Below are positions 29,063 to 39,263 of a stretch of DNA of 64,000 bases, in pieces. Under the pieces are notes generated by a model. The model was given only the letters and a program-made list of their open reading frames with translations. It was not told where the DNA came from and ran no database searches. Within the stretch, counting starts at the first letter, position 1. Every line of letters begins with the position of its first letter. The stretch covers positions 496,001 to 560,000 of the forward strand of contig CAWDAI010000007.1 of assembly GCA_963800275.1 (NCBI GenBank), read 5' to 3'. This DNA is from JAFMJV01 sp963800275 (GTDB taxonomy: Bacteria > Chloroflexota > Limnocylindria > Limnocylindrales > CSP1-4). Made by a program: the position numbers and the translations under genes.

Positions 29063-29447
29063 GAGTCGGTGCCGACGGTGCCGTCCGGGTGTCCGGAGCG
29101 GCCAGGATCATCCGCCGTGGCGGATGCCCGCTTGCCGAGCCGTATCCCGCCACTCATCCCGCCGTCGTGCATCGCTGTCTAGGATAGACGCAGGGTTCCC
29201 GAGCCGCTTCCTGGTGGCATCCTGAAACGGTGACTGCCTGCGCCCGTCCCTGCTGTGGCCGACCATCGCTCGCTGACCCCGCCGCGTGGCCGACCGACGT
29301 CCCATGCTTCGGCGGGACGCGGGACGACGTGCCCGCTCGGGCTGATAGGCTGGGACCCGATCTGATGCCGCGATCCGTTCGACCGCCTCGTAGCCGAAGG
29401 TGTGTTTCGGTGGCGCGCGACCCGGTCGAGATCCGAGGGAGGAGCCA
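29063..29447. other. Divergent intergenic region upstream of wzm and the giant transferase
   Basis: 385 bases between start codons on opposite strands. No gene is recognised. It should hold promoters for both directions, but none is clear by eye. It contains the palindrome listed at 29109-29126. Confidence 0.5.
29109..29126. promoter_or_regulatory. Perfect 18-base palindrome upstream of wzm
   Basis: CATCCGCC (29109-29116), two central bases, GGCGGATG (29119-29126). It lies 47 bases before the wzm start on the minus strand and may be a regulator site. Confidence 0.45.
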
Positions 29448-32400
29448 TTGCCCGTTCGTCCGCTGAGTTGGTGGCTATCAGCTGACACCTGGCGCCGGGC
29501 TGCTTCGCGAGGCCGACAAGGGCTTCCCTTGTTGGCCAGAGCGGCCTCGTTGCGGCTCGGCCTTGAGGTCAACTCGCTCTTCGACGATGCGTGGTATCGC
29601 GACCGCTATCCCGATGCTCCGCGCGGCAGGAGGCGAGCATATCGCCACTTCAGGCGCCGGCCCTTGAGCGATCCACGCGACCCCAACCGCTACTTCGACA
29701 TGGCCTGGTTCGTGTCGGCCTACCCGGACATGCGCGCAGGACGCCTCCATCCGCTCGACCATTACTTGTTGATCGGGTGGCGCGAGGGCCGGGATTCGCA
29801 AACCGGGCTTCGATGGTCGCGACTATCAGCGGCGCCATCCTGACTGCCTGGCGCTGGACATGAACCCGCTGCTGCATCTGCTGAAGCACCCGCCACGCCC
29901 CCTCACTAGCGCGCTCGTGATATCCGATCCCGCATCCGATACCTGACACCTCGGCGCCGATCGAATCGTCCGCCCTCGGGCTGGCTCCCGGAAACGTCCA
30001 CATCCTCGATGGTGCGGTCGTCGAGGGCTGGCTACATGAGGACGCGGACGCCGTAGAGGTGGAAGTGCTACACGAGGGTGTGGTCATCTGGCACGGGGTA
30101 CCGCAGCTGAGGGTCAGGTTCCGGGGAGAGAGGCGAAGCCGTGGGTTCCGGGTCGACTTGCCTGTGGCCGCGATCGGTGCCGACCACACGACAGTGGAGG
30201 CCCGCGCCGGTGGCGTCCCGCTGGCTGGTAGTCCTGCTCGGGTCGACCTACTCCGTCGTTTCGAAGGCCGGCTGGAGTCGGCCACCCGGATCGACGGGAA
30301 GCTGACACTCGAGGGCTGGGCGCATGATCGAGCTCGCCCTCTCGACGCGGTCGCGTTGCAGGTCGAGCATGATGAGCAGGTCCTGGCTGACTTCCGCGCC
30401 GATACGTACCGTGAAGATCTGGAGCATTGGGACATCGGTGTCGGGCGCCACGCATTCCGGCAGACCATCCGGCTGGACTCTGACATCGCCGCCGCCAAAG
30501 TGCGTATCGCCGGGACGCCAGTCGTGCTCTCGGGCAGCGCAGCGGTCGCAGGACCTGCCCTCAGGGCCGAGACACCGGCGGCTCAAGAGCGGGGCGAGTA
30601 CAGCGTCGACGGCGCCATCGATGAGGTCTCGGCGAGCGGCATCATCGGTTGGGCGCGGGATCGACGCGCCCCGGGTTGCCCGGTCCTCCTTGACGGCTTC
30701 GCCGATGGGGCGCTGCTGGCCAGCATCGAGACCGATGTTCCGCGTCCCGACGTTGCGGCCATCTACGACGGTCGCCGGGATGATCTGCCATACGGCTTCC
30801 ACTACGCGCCACCACCCAACCTGCCAGCCGCGCGACCGATCGAGATCCGGATCGCGCCGCGATCTGGGCGTGCTTCGTTCGCGCACTTCGTGCATGTCGT
30901 TCGGCCGCGTCCGAACGCCGTCGCCCTCGGTCCGGCCCCACTCCTGCAGCCGGCACAGGTGCGCCCGTCCGGTGGACTCGTCGATCAGCCGAAGGTGGCG
31001 ATGGTGACGCTCAACCGGGATGGTGCCGAGCTCCTGGACCGCCTCTTCACCAGCATCGAGCGACATCGCAGCTATCCCCACATGGAGTACATCGTCGTCG
31101 ACCATGCCTCACAGGACCAGAGCGTCGCTGTCCTCGAGAAGTGGTCACAGCGCCTGCCGCTGCGCATCATCCGTCGCGAGCGCAACTACTCCTTCGCCGA
31201 GTCCTGCAATCTCGCCGCCCGCTCGACCGATGCCGACGTCCTGCTGCTGGCCAACAACGACCTCGAGTTCGGCGAGGATGTCGCGGGCGAGGCGGTGCGG
31301 CTCCTCCGGGATGCCTCGATCGGCATCGCCGGCTTCCGATTGGTGGATCCGGCGGCTGCTGCCGACCGGACCCCGGCCATCCAGCACCTCGGCATCTTCT
31401 TCGACTCCGACCCACCCCACGCGCTCGGTCCATCCCTTCGAGGCGCGGGCGACGCATGGGCTTGCGAACGTGCGCGAGATGGTCGTCGATGTGCCCGCGG
31501 TAACGGCTGCGCTGATGGGCTGCCGCCGCCAAGAGTTCCTCCGGCTCGGTGGGTTCGACGAGGGCTATTTCTACGGCCTCGAGGACGTCGACTTCTGTCT
31601 GACGATGGCCAGGCGGCTGGGCAAGCGCGTGGTCTCGTCCAACGGGGTCGGGGCCACACATGCGCGTGGCAGCACGCGCGGCGCACGGGGCCAGCTGATC
31701 GAGGACCACCTGGGCCGGAACTCGCGGCTCCTGCATCAGCGGCACGGTGCCTGGCTGCGACGCCAGCAGGCTCGCGATCGCCTGCGCCGCCCTGCCTACT
31801 GGACCTCGATGCCCCCATGCATCGCCTTTGCCGTAACCGAGGCCAGCGAGGATGCCAGTGCCGGGGACTATTTCACCGCGCTCGAACTCGGCCGCGCCAT
31901 CGAGGCGCGGACGCCATGTCAGGTCGTCTTCCTCGACAAGCAGCGCAACTGGTACGACCTCGATGGGGTGGACGCCCTCATCGTCATGCGGGATGACTAC
32001 GACCTCGGCAGGGCGACCAACCGAAGGCATGGTCTGACGACCGTGGCGTGGGCTCGCAACTGGTTCGATCGCTGGGCCACCCGACCGTGGATCGATGACT
32101 ACGACCTCGTGTGGGCCTCATCGGAACGCGGGGCCGACCACCTCTCCACGGAGCTGGCGAGGCCGGTCGCGGTGATGCGGCTCGCGACGGATGCGGAACG
32201 CTTCCGGCAGGGGGCACGGCAGGAGCAACTCGCCAGCGACTACTGCTTCACAGGCAGCTTCCACGGGGCTCCTCGTGAGATCGTCTACGACCTCCAGCCC
32301 GACAGCCTGCCGTTCGATTTCGCCATCTTTGGGCATGGCTGGGATCGGTTTCCCGATCTCGCGCAACACCTGCGCGGTCCGGTCCCGTACTCGCGGATGC

Positions 32401-33773
32401 CCGACGTCTACGCCAGCACCCGGCTGGTCGTCGACGATGCCAACAGCGCGACCAAGTCCTGGGGTTCCGTGAACAGCCGCGTATTCGATGCCATCGCTGC
32501 GGGGGCGCTCGTGGTGACCAACGGCGAGGCAGGCGCCGCCGAGGTCTTCGGTGACCTGCTTCCGACATACGGGAACAAGCAGCAGCTGGAGGCCCAGCTG
32601 TGGACATATCTCGGCAACGACATCGCGCGTCGCGAGCGGGTCTCTGCCCTGCGAGCCGTCGTCGAAGCTGAGCACACGTACGATGCGCGCGCGGCGCAGG
32701 CGATCCAGGAACTCGAAAGCGATGGAGCGCGCCTGCGGGTCGCCATCAAGATCGGTGCGCCATCGCGGGAGGAACGTGATCGCTGGGGCGACTATCACTT
32801 CGCCAGAAGCCTGAGTGCCTCGCTCGGGCAGCTCGGCCATCGCGTGCGTATCGACTGCCTCGACGAGTGGTACAGCGACCTGGCGCACGGGGATGATGTG
32901 GTGATCGTGCTGCGCGGTCTGAGCGAGTACAGTCCGCGTCCAGGCCAGATCAACCTGCTGTGGCTCATCAGCCACCCGGATCTGGTGAGCACGGCCGAGA
33001 TGCTCGCCTATGACCATGTCTTCGTGGCGTCGCAGAGCCATGCGGATCGGCTCGCCGCGGATGCGCGCCTCGTTATCAGTCCCATGCTCCAGTGCACCGA
33101 CACGCGCGTCTTCCATCTCGACGAGGCCCCCGGTCGGGAGCCCCTTGGTGTCGAGTTCATCGGCACCTCGAGGGGTGTCAGACGCCAGATCGTGGACGAC
33201 GCCATCGCTGCCGGCCTTGACCTCACGATCTACGGACCAGACTGGAGTGGTACCGTCCCTGATGCCAGGCTGGTGGACACGTATCTGTCGCAGGCCGACG
33301 TCGCGAGCCACTATCGTCGTGCCACAGTCATCCTCAATGACCACTGGCCCGACATGCGCGACCAGGGCTTCATCTCCAACCGGCTCTTCGATGCCGCGGC
33401 CTGCGGCGCCGTCATCGTGAGCGACCCCGTGGTGGGCCTCGATCGGGTCTTCGGCGACGTCGTCCATACCTACGGCTCCCGCCCGGAGCTCGCAGATGTC
33501 GTTGCGCACGCGACCAGGTCAGCCGAGGCCACGCTGGAGGCCCGGCTCGAGCTCGCGCGTCTGATCGGGCGTGAGCACAGCTTCGACGCTCGCGCCGCAG
33601 AGCTGTCGGCCATGATCGAGCGGCTGCTTCGCCGGCGGCTCGAGAACCTGGGGCAGCGTGTACCAGGACTCGATGGTGCTGCGGCCGTGAGTGCTCGGAT
33701 CGGCCGATCGGCAGCCCGTTCGACGGATGACCTCAGGATCGGAGTTCGCGGGCGGCCGTCACCTCGGTCGTAG
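29448..33773 (+). CDS. Giant glycosyltransferase: GT2 plus two CgeB-like transferase units (frameshifted)
   Basis: About 1,440 residues. TTG start at 29448 with AGGGAGGAG upstream. Order: repeats of the YRDRYPD / FDMAWFVSAYPDMRAG / HYLLIGWREGRD type; beta-rich modules (about 30000-30950); a GT2 domain with VAMVTLNRDGAELLDRLFTS, VLLLANNDLEFGEDV and FDEGYFYGLEDVDFCL; then two CgeB-like GT units. The first of these is around FTGSFHGAPREIVYDL and SWGSVNSRVFDAIAAGALVV, the second around EFIGTSRGVRRQIVDDA and GFISNRLFDAAACGAVIV. Frame switches occur near 29810, near 29940-30050 and near 31440. The last 770 residues are unbroken. It overlaps the opposite GT4 gene by 15 bases at the 3' end. Confidence 0.75.
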
Positions 33774-35069
33774 CGTCTCCCGTACGGCGCGGATGAGCAG
33801 GTGGCGACGGGATCCTGTGGGCGCGACGAGTTCACGGACGCGCCGCAGTCGAGGCAGGACGAACCGGATGTATCCGGAACGGGGTCGTTGCGCCGATGCC
33901 AGCTCGCGACCTCGTCCCCGTCGGGCGAAATCGCGCTCCCTGCGAGCCTGGTCCCGCTCGGCGCGGTATCGATCGCGCTCGTCACGGATCCGTATGGCGA
34001 GCTGGCGAAAGTGGTGGTACTGCTCGTCGAGGCGTTCGACGCTCTCAAGCGCGGGTCGGGGATAGTTGCGGTCAAGCCAGCCAAGGTACGCTCGCTCAGC
34101 TTCTCGGGACGACCCGAGCGTGTGTGGCGCCCTGCCGACCGCGGCGATCGATTCCCGATAGATCCGGGCCAGCCGCGGAGCCACGTCCTCGCGATCAAGC
34201 GTGGACCTGACGATGTCGGTGCTCGCTCGGGCGAGGCTGGGATCATATCGGTCGATCTGCCCGCCCAGGTATGACCCGTGATGCGACTCGGTGAGGATGG
34301 CCTTCCCGAAGTTCGCATCCTGCAGGCGCCCGAACTCCCCCGGCGTCACGAACGGGCCACAGCCCTCGATGTCACACATGATCACCGCCACCCCTGCTGC
34401 CATGGCCTCCAGCGCGGACCGGCCACGGGCGAACACCAGGTCGTACCGGGGCAGCACGGCCTCCGGCTTGGCGACAGGATTGCCGCTCGCCCGACCGACG
34501 ATGTCGACCGTGATCTCGCGCGCTTTGCAGGCGGCCAGGACCCCGTCGACCCAGCCCCCGACCCCGGCCTTGGCGCTATTACTGAACACGAGCGCCTTGC
34601 CGGGTGTGGCTGGCAGCGGGCCACGAGGGTCGTAACGTGCTAGATCGACGAAGTTGGGCACGACGTGCACGATGGCCGGCGAGACCCCGGTCTCGCTGAT
34701 CACACGCTCGCGCGTGGGGTGGCTGACTGCGACATAGTGGCGAATGGCCGGGTGCTTCACGGCTGCCTCTTGCCATGGCAGGAGGCCATGACAAAAACCG
34801 ACTGCCGGCACGAGCGGGAACGTTGCCAGCGCCGACATCGCTGCCAGGTGATGCTGGGCGTGGATGACGTCTGGGGGCTCGCCGACGTCATCCATGTCGG
34901 CTACCACCCGGATACCCTCTGCACGCAGCTCGTCAGCTACCTGCCCAAGTCGCGCCGCATAGACGACCGGCTCATGGCCCTGATCCCTGAGCCAGGCGGC
35001 CAGCTCGGCCACGTAGAGCTCGCTGCCGGCGCGGTGCTCAAGGCGCGAGGTCGTGAGCAGGACCCTCAT
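33759..35069 (-). CDS. GT4 family glycosyltransferase with C-terminal coiled coil
   Basis: 436 residues, intact. N-terminal Rossmann unit with TTSRLEHRAGSELYVAELA, HAQHHLAAMSALA and HYVAVSHPTRERVI. Donor-binding half with VVPNFVDLARYDPRG and the E-x7-E-type region FARGRSALEAMAAGVAVIMC. A charged coiled coil (RIRDERDRYRAERDQARRER) follows at about residues 360-390, which may tether it to partner proteins. It transfers a sugar from a nucleotide donor in assembly of the surface glycan. Substrates are unknown. Confidence 0.85.
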   Translation of the reverse strand: MRVLLTTSRLEHRAGSELYVAELAAWLRDQGHEPVVYAARLGQVADELRAEGIRVVADMDDVGEPPDVIHAQHHLAAMSALATFPLVPAVGFCHGLLPWQEAAVKHPAIRHYVAVSHPTRERVISETGVSPAIVHVVPNFVDLARYDPRGPLPATPGKALVFSNSAKAGVGGWVDGVLAACKAREITVDIVGRASGNPVAKPEAVLPRYDLVFARGRSALEAMAAGVAVIMCDIEGCGPFVTPGEFGRLQDANFGKAILTESHHGSYLGGQIDRYDPSLARASTDIVRSTLDREDVAPRLARIYRESIAAVGRAPHTLGSSREAERAYLGWLDRNYPRPALESVERLDEQYHHFRQLAIRIRDERDRYRAERDQARRERDFARRGRGRELASAQRPRSGYIRFVLPRLRRVRELVAPTGSRRHLLIRAVRETLRPR

Positions 35070-35185
35070 GCTTGCGCGTTCACCAGTCGTGCCTCCTCGT
35101 GTCTTCTGACAGCCACACCCACTTCACTCGTCACCCTTGGCCGCCCGCGCTCGCCCCCGGCTGCATCGGGCGGTCCGAACCGCTC

Positions 35186-36265
35186 TCACCGCCTGGCGCA
35201 CCGCTCGGCCCACCGCCCGCAGCGGCCGAACGGCCGCGTGACACGCCACGACGTCGACGAGGTCAGAATGGCAAGCTGCTGGTCGAGCTCCCGGATGTGC
35301 TGCTCGGATGACGTCAGCCGCCGGTCGCTCATGACCAGCGCTCGTTCCAGCGATCGCACCTGGCCGGCGGCTTCTGCCTGGAGCTCTCGTGCGTTCGCGC
35401 GTTCCTCGGCCAGATGACGAGCACCAAGCCCAGCACTCCAGGCGAAGCCGTCGATGACGTCGACGGTGGCTGCGCGGATGCGTTCCCGCCATGCCTTAGG
35501 GTCATCCCGCACCTCCGCCCAGATCGAAGCTTGTGGATCCGTGCCGCTGGGGACGGGCCGCCGCAGGCCGTCGGGCCACCAGCCCGATGTGGCCTGATCG
35601 AGCCACTCCCCTAGGGGCGCTGGGCCCCACCCTTCGCGTGGCCGCCAACCTGCCCGAAAGTGCAGGCACGTCGGTATGGGAACGTACGCCAGGTTCGCGC
35701 CGCCCGATGGGCGCAGCATCCGTCGCCAGAGGTCGAGGTCGCCCGTCATGACCATGTCCTCTGGCCAATACCCGTGGTCCTCAAGGCACTGCCGCCGATA
35801 GACGACACAGGAGGCCGGGATGGAGTTTGCGACATCCATGAAATGGTCGAAGGCGTCGGGTCGGCGCAGGTCGACCGCGAAGGGAACGATGATGCCGGTG
35901 TCATCGACCCAAAGCGGGCGGCTGTAGGCCCACTCGGCCCCTGGCGACTCGAAGGGCTTGGCCATGGTCTCCAGGTGGTCGTCAAGAAGGAGGTCATCGT
36001 GGGCCACGAAGGCCACCAAATCACCGCGTGCCTCCCGCAGGGCGAGGTTCCGGTTGGCGTAGCCAAAGCCGTCACCCTTGGGCAAGTCGAACCATCGGAT
36101 GCGCGGATCCTCGAACCCCTGGACGACGGCAGCGGTGTCGTCGGTGCATCCGTCCCCGACCACGAGCACTTCGAAGTCCGGCTCGGTCTGGTAGAGCACC
36201 GACTCGATGGCATTTCCCACGACGTCCGCGCGGTCATGAGTGGGCAGCAGGACGCTATAGCGCAT
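35186..36265 (-). CDS. GT2 family glycosyltransferase
   Basis: 359 residues. The ATG at 36265 has GGAG 7 bases upstream and is preferred over the GTG at 36268. GT2 motifs: YSVLLPTHDRADVVGNAI, VVGDGCTDDTAAVV, FVAHDDLLLDDHLETM with the metal site, and MTGDLDLWRRML. The C-terminal tail is helical and ends SSTSWRVTRPF, a tail seen on many surface-glycan transferases. Intact, in a run of minus-strand glycan genes. Confidence 0.87.
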   Translation of the reverse strand: MRYSVLLPTHDRADVVGNAIESVLYQTEPDFEVLVVGDGCTDDTAAVVQGFEDPRIRWFDLPKGDGFGYANRNLALREARGDLVAFVAHDDLLLDDHLETMAKPFESPGAEWAYSRPLWVDDTGIIVPFAVDLRRPDAFDHFMDVANSIPASCVVYRRQCLEDHGYWPEDMVMTGDLDLWRRMLRPSGGANLAYVPIPTCLHFRAGWRPREGWGPAPLGEWLDQATSGWWPDGLRRPVPSGTDPQASIWAEVRDDPKAWRERIRAATVDVIDGFAWSAGLGARHLAEERANARELQAEAAGQVRSLERALVMSDRRLTSSEQHIRELDQQLAILTSSTSWRVTRPFGRCGRWAERCARR

Positions 36266-36280
36266 CACAAGTCTCCGGGC

Positions 36281-36844
36281 TCACCAGCCTGGCACGTCGC
36301 CGAACGAGTAGGGGATCAGTGGGGTATCGATGGGCAGCCGGTACTTGTCGGGGTTGGCATGGTCGTAAAGCTTGGTGGGCATGTTGACGATGATCGCGTC
36401 GTCGTTGCCGATGTTGAGCGTGGCATGCCATACATGGACCGGGATGTTGATGATGGAGTGGTCCCGCTCAGACAGCACCAGTTCGCAGATCTGACCGAGC
36501 GTCGGCGAGTCTGGCCGTACGTCGTAGGTCACGACCTGCACTTCGCCACGGATGAGGAAGTAGCGATCCTCGTGCCGCGTGTGCAAGGCCCAACCTTTGG
36601 CGTGCCCTGGCTTGTCGGTGAAGTAGTAGACGTATGTCAGGGGCTCACCGTGCCAGTCCCAACGGGGGTCGAAGATCTCGGTGAGGGTGCCGCGGTCATC
36701 GACGTGGGTCGGAGACCGGCGGATGCGCATGCCGTGCAGGAGACTCGCGACTGGGGTGCCCGCCGGGGTGACCGTCTGCTGGTCGCGCTTGGCTTCCGCC
36801 AGCGTTCGCTCCAGGAGGTCCTGCGGCGGGATCGGGTCAGGCAT
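36281..36844 (-). CDS. RmlC-like cupin, sugar epimerase/isomerase family
   Basis: 187 residues from the ATG at 36844, which has GAGGA 6 bases upstream; the ATG at 36850 is too close to it. A single cupin domain is seen: DDRGTLTEIFDPRWDW, YVYYFTDKPGHAKGWALH, DRYFLIRGEVQVVTYDV and PVHVWHATLNIG. It resembles dTDP-4-dehydrorhamnose 3,5-epimerase-like proteins but lacks parts of true RmlC, and an RmlC gene exists at 14.6 kb. A different dTDP- or GDP-sugar epimerase is likely. It ends 15 bases before the GT2 start. Confidence 0.75.
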   Translation of the reverse strand: MPDPIPPQDLLERTLAEAKRDQQTVTPAGTPVASLLHGMRIRRSPTHVDDRGTLTEIFDPRWDWHGEPLTYVYYFTDKPGHAKGWALHTRHEDRYFLIRGEVQVVTYDVRPDSPTLGQICELVLSERDHSIINIPVHVWHATLNIGNDDAIIVNMPTKLYDHANPDKYRLPIDTPLIPYSFGDVPGW

Positions 36845-37171
36845 CGTCATTCCTCGTGTCCAGCTAGCGGGCCTCGGTATCGAGCGGTGCCGCGGACCAC
36901 AGCCCGTTCGCGGTCCGCTGCATCATCAGAGTAGGCTGGCTCCGCGGCCCCGTCCCGTTCTGGTGGCCGTTTCCCTTCGCGTTGCAGGAAAGTCCGCATG
37001 ACGACCCAGGTCGCCGCGTATCGGTGCCACACGCCTCAGCCGCCGTGACGCTCCAGCCCCCGGAACGCGGGTGTGTCGCGCTCGCCTCGGGTGTAGAGGC
37101 GTGGCCCCGGTACCCGATCGTCTGGGCATGGCGAGGATCGTCTCCTTCTGGACAGAAGTTGGTGGCCCCGG
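36845..37171. other. Intergenic stretch, no gene recognised
   Basis: 327 bases between the cupin gene and the membrane transferase gene. A 103-codon minus-strand frame (36864-37175) has no family features or ribosome site and is not called. Confidence 0.5.
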
Positions 37172-39118
37172 TCATCCACCCTTCACGTCGAGGACGATCA
37201 CGTCATCGTGGCCGAAGCGCTGGACGATCGGATACCGCTGCAGCAGTGTCTCGTACAAGGCGAGCTGGTGGGCATAGGTATCCTGCTCGGCCCTGTAACG
37301 TCGGATCCAGCTGCCGCTCAAGAGCACGTAGTCGACATCCTGCGTCTCGATCAAGTCCACTAGATCCTCCGGCGAGCCTTGCTGCCACCCGTCGGCAAGC
37401 GACCCGAAGAACCTGGCCGGTCGGCGCTGGTCGCTGAAGTCCTGCCAACGCAGCAGCTGCCCGCTACGCGCGATGAGCAGCTGGAAATCTTCCGCGGAGA
37501 CCTGAGGCACGTAGGACTCGATCAAGATCCTGGATCCCGCGGGCACGTTCGCCTCGATCCACTCGGCACCTTCGACGCGCGGGTCGTCGTTGGCCGCCCG
37601 AGTCCACACCATGGAGGCGGTAGGCAGCGCGACTGGGATCAGCAGAAGTCCCGCTACCAGGATGCGTGCCACGATCGACCACCCGGGTCGAGAGCGTAGT
37701 CGCAGGCGGCACTCCAGCCTGTCCAGGAGGAAGACGGCCCCGATCACGGCAAGCGGTACCAGCGGCACTGCCCAGCGGACCCACCACAATGCGAGGTAGG
37801 AGATGAACAGGAGGTAGGCGCCGAAGCACAGGCCCACCAGCCAGCCTCGACGCGAGGCCAGCAGCGACAGGACGCCGGCCACGCCCAGCAGCGTTGCGGG
37901 TCCTCTGAGCGCTTGCGGAAGAGCGACGGTCAGGTACTTCCACAGGTCGGGCAGGAATCCCTCGCCGGTGTGTGAGAGGTGGGTCGTGCGCGCTTCACGC
38001 TCGACATCACCCAACATCGTCTGGAAGTTGACAAGGAGGTACGGCGCAACTAGCAGGACTGCCAGCAGGCTGGCGACGCCCGAACCGACGAGGTACCCGA
38101 ACGCGGTCGTGGCTGTGACTCGTCGGCGCGCGGCCAGCGCTACGGCAGCCGCGACGATGGGGATGACGGTGACGATCGCAGGGTACTTGCTCGCAGCGGC
38201 CAGCCCCAGGAACACGCCGGCCATGACGAACACGAGAAGGTTCGGATGCCGCATCGCGAGTAGCAGCGCGAGCAAAACCAGCATCATGAACGCGCTCTGC
38301 AGCATGTCCATCCGCACCAGCCATGAGTAGTCGATCATCAGTGGCGACAGCGCCAGCACCGCAGCCGCCAGTGCTGACCAGAACACGGAGACCCGCAGCT
38401 CGCGGGCGAGCGCATATGCGACGACGACGACCGCCGTGCCCGTGAGGGCGGTCCAAGTCCGACCGAGCAGAAGGAAGTGGGAGCCGTCCACCTGATAGGC
38501 CGTCAGCAGGTCGGCCATCGAATGGAAGGTGCCGCCGAGGATACCCACCAGGCCATAGGCGGCATACAGGCCCGCCATCCCATCCATGAGCGTGCTCGCC
38601 GGTGCGCCGTACCAGCCCGGATCGAGGTTCCCCTCGGTGACCATGCGCAACGCGCCTTGGACGAAGATGGGTTCGTCCGGATCCAGCTGTTGGGGGAGCC
38701 CATACGGCACCCCGACCAGTCGCACCGCGAGCGCAAGGAGAAAGATCAGCCAGACCGGCCAGGGAGTCGCTCGTGCCGCCCGCAGCACTCGCCGCAGGGC
38801 CGAGCGCGCCTTCGGTGCCGAACGCTGGGCCAAGTTCCGTCCCGTGTGCACGCTGGTGAGCACAAGGCTCCACTGCGAGACGTCGAGGAGCACTCCAAGC
38901 GCGATCCACATGTAGGCGAAGCCGACGATACCTTGGGGCGTCCAGACCAAGAGGTACATGATGGCCGTGTAGGGCAGGAAGGCTATGCCCAGGAGCGGCA
39001 CAAGGAGGCTCCCATCCCAGACCAGCGCCCATCGGTCGGCGACGCCCCAGGCCAGCAAGAGCAGAACTCTCGGCGCGGTCGCAAGCAGCGATCCGATTAG
39101 GCAGCCGAACTGCGTCAC
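37172..39118 (-). CDS. GT39/ArnT-like integral membrane glycosyltransferase
   Basis: 648 residues from the GTG at 39118, chosen for the GGGAGGGAG site 6 bases upstream. The first 95 residues form a small three-helix membrane domain (LIGSLLATAPRVLLLLAWG, FLPYTAIMYLLVW, GVLLDVSQWSLVL) seen elsewhere as a stand-alone protein. The rest is a GT-C enzyme: QLDPDEPIFVQGALRM in the first loop, with the acidic pair typical of lipid-sugar-using transferases, then about ten more membrane helices and a C-terminal extracellular domain. GT-C enzymes use polyprenyl-phosphate sugars. The GT2 gene encoded divergently may make that donor. Confidence 0.82.
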   Translation of the reverse strand: MTQFGCLIGSLLATAPRVLLLLAWGVADRWALVWDGSLLVPLLGIAFLPYTAIMYLLVWTPQGIVGFAYMWIALGVLLDVSQWSLVLTSVHTGRNLAQRSAPKARSALRRVLRAARATPWPVWLIFLLALAVRLVGVPYGLPQQLDPDEPIFVQGALRMVTEGNLDPGWYGAPASTLMDGMAGLYAAYGLVGILGGTFHSMADLLTAYQVDGSHFLLLGRTWTALTGTAVVVVAYALARELRVSVFWSALAAAVLALSPLMIDYSWLVRMDMLQSAFMMLVLLALLLAMRHPNLLVFVMAGVFLGLAAASKYPAIVTVIPIVAAAVALAARRRVTATTAFGYLVGSGVASLLAVLLVAPYLLVNFQTMLGDVEREARTTHLSHTGEGFLPDLWKYLTVALPQALRGPATLLGVAGVLSLLASRRGWLVGLCFGAYLLFISYLALWWVRWAVPLVPLAVIGAVFLLDRLECRLRLRSRPGWSIVARILVAGLLLIPVALPTASMVWTRAANDDPRVEGAEWIEANVPAGSRILIESYVPQVSAEDFQLLIARSGQLLRWQDFSDQRRPARFFGSLADGWQQGSPEDLVDLIETQDVDYVLLSGSWIRRYRAEQDTYAHQLALYETLLQRYPIVQRFGHDDVIVLDVKGG

Positions 39119-39263
39119 CAGCTTCTCCCTCCCATCAGCTCGGCAGTAGGCTGTCGCCAAGCATGATGAACCCCCGGCTCGGAGGATAGACGACTGTCTC
39201 TGAGGGCCGTGGCACGTGGCGTTCGACCGGTTCGCAGCTTCCGTCCGGCGCTATCATGCCCGG

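Noticed and set aside
36864..37175. 103-codon minus-strand frame between cupin and GT-C genes
   Set aside because: No ribosome site, no family features, and it overlaps the GT-C stop; likely chance.
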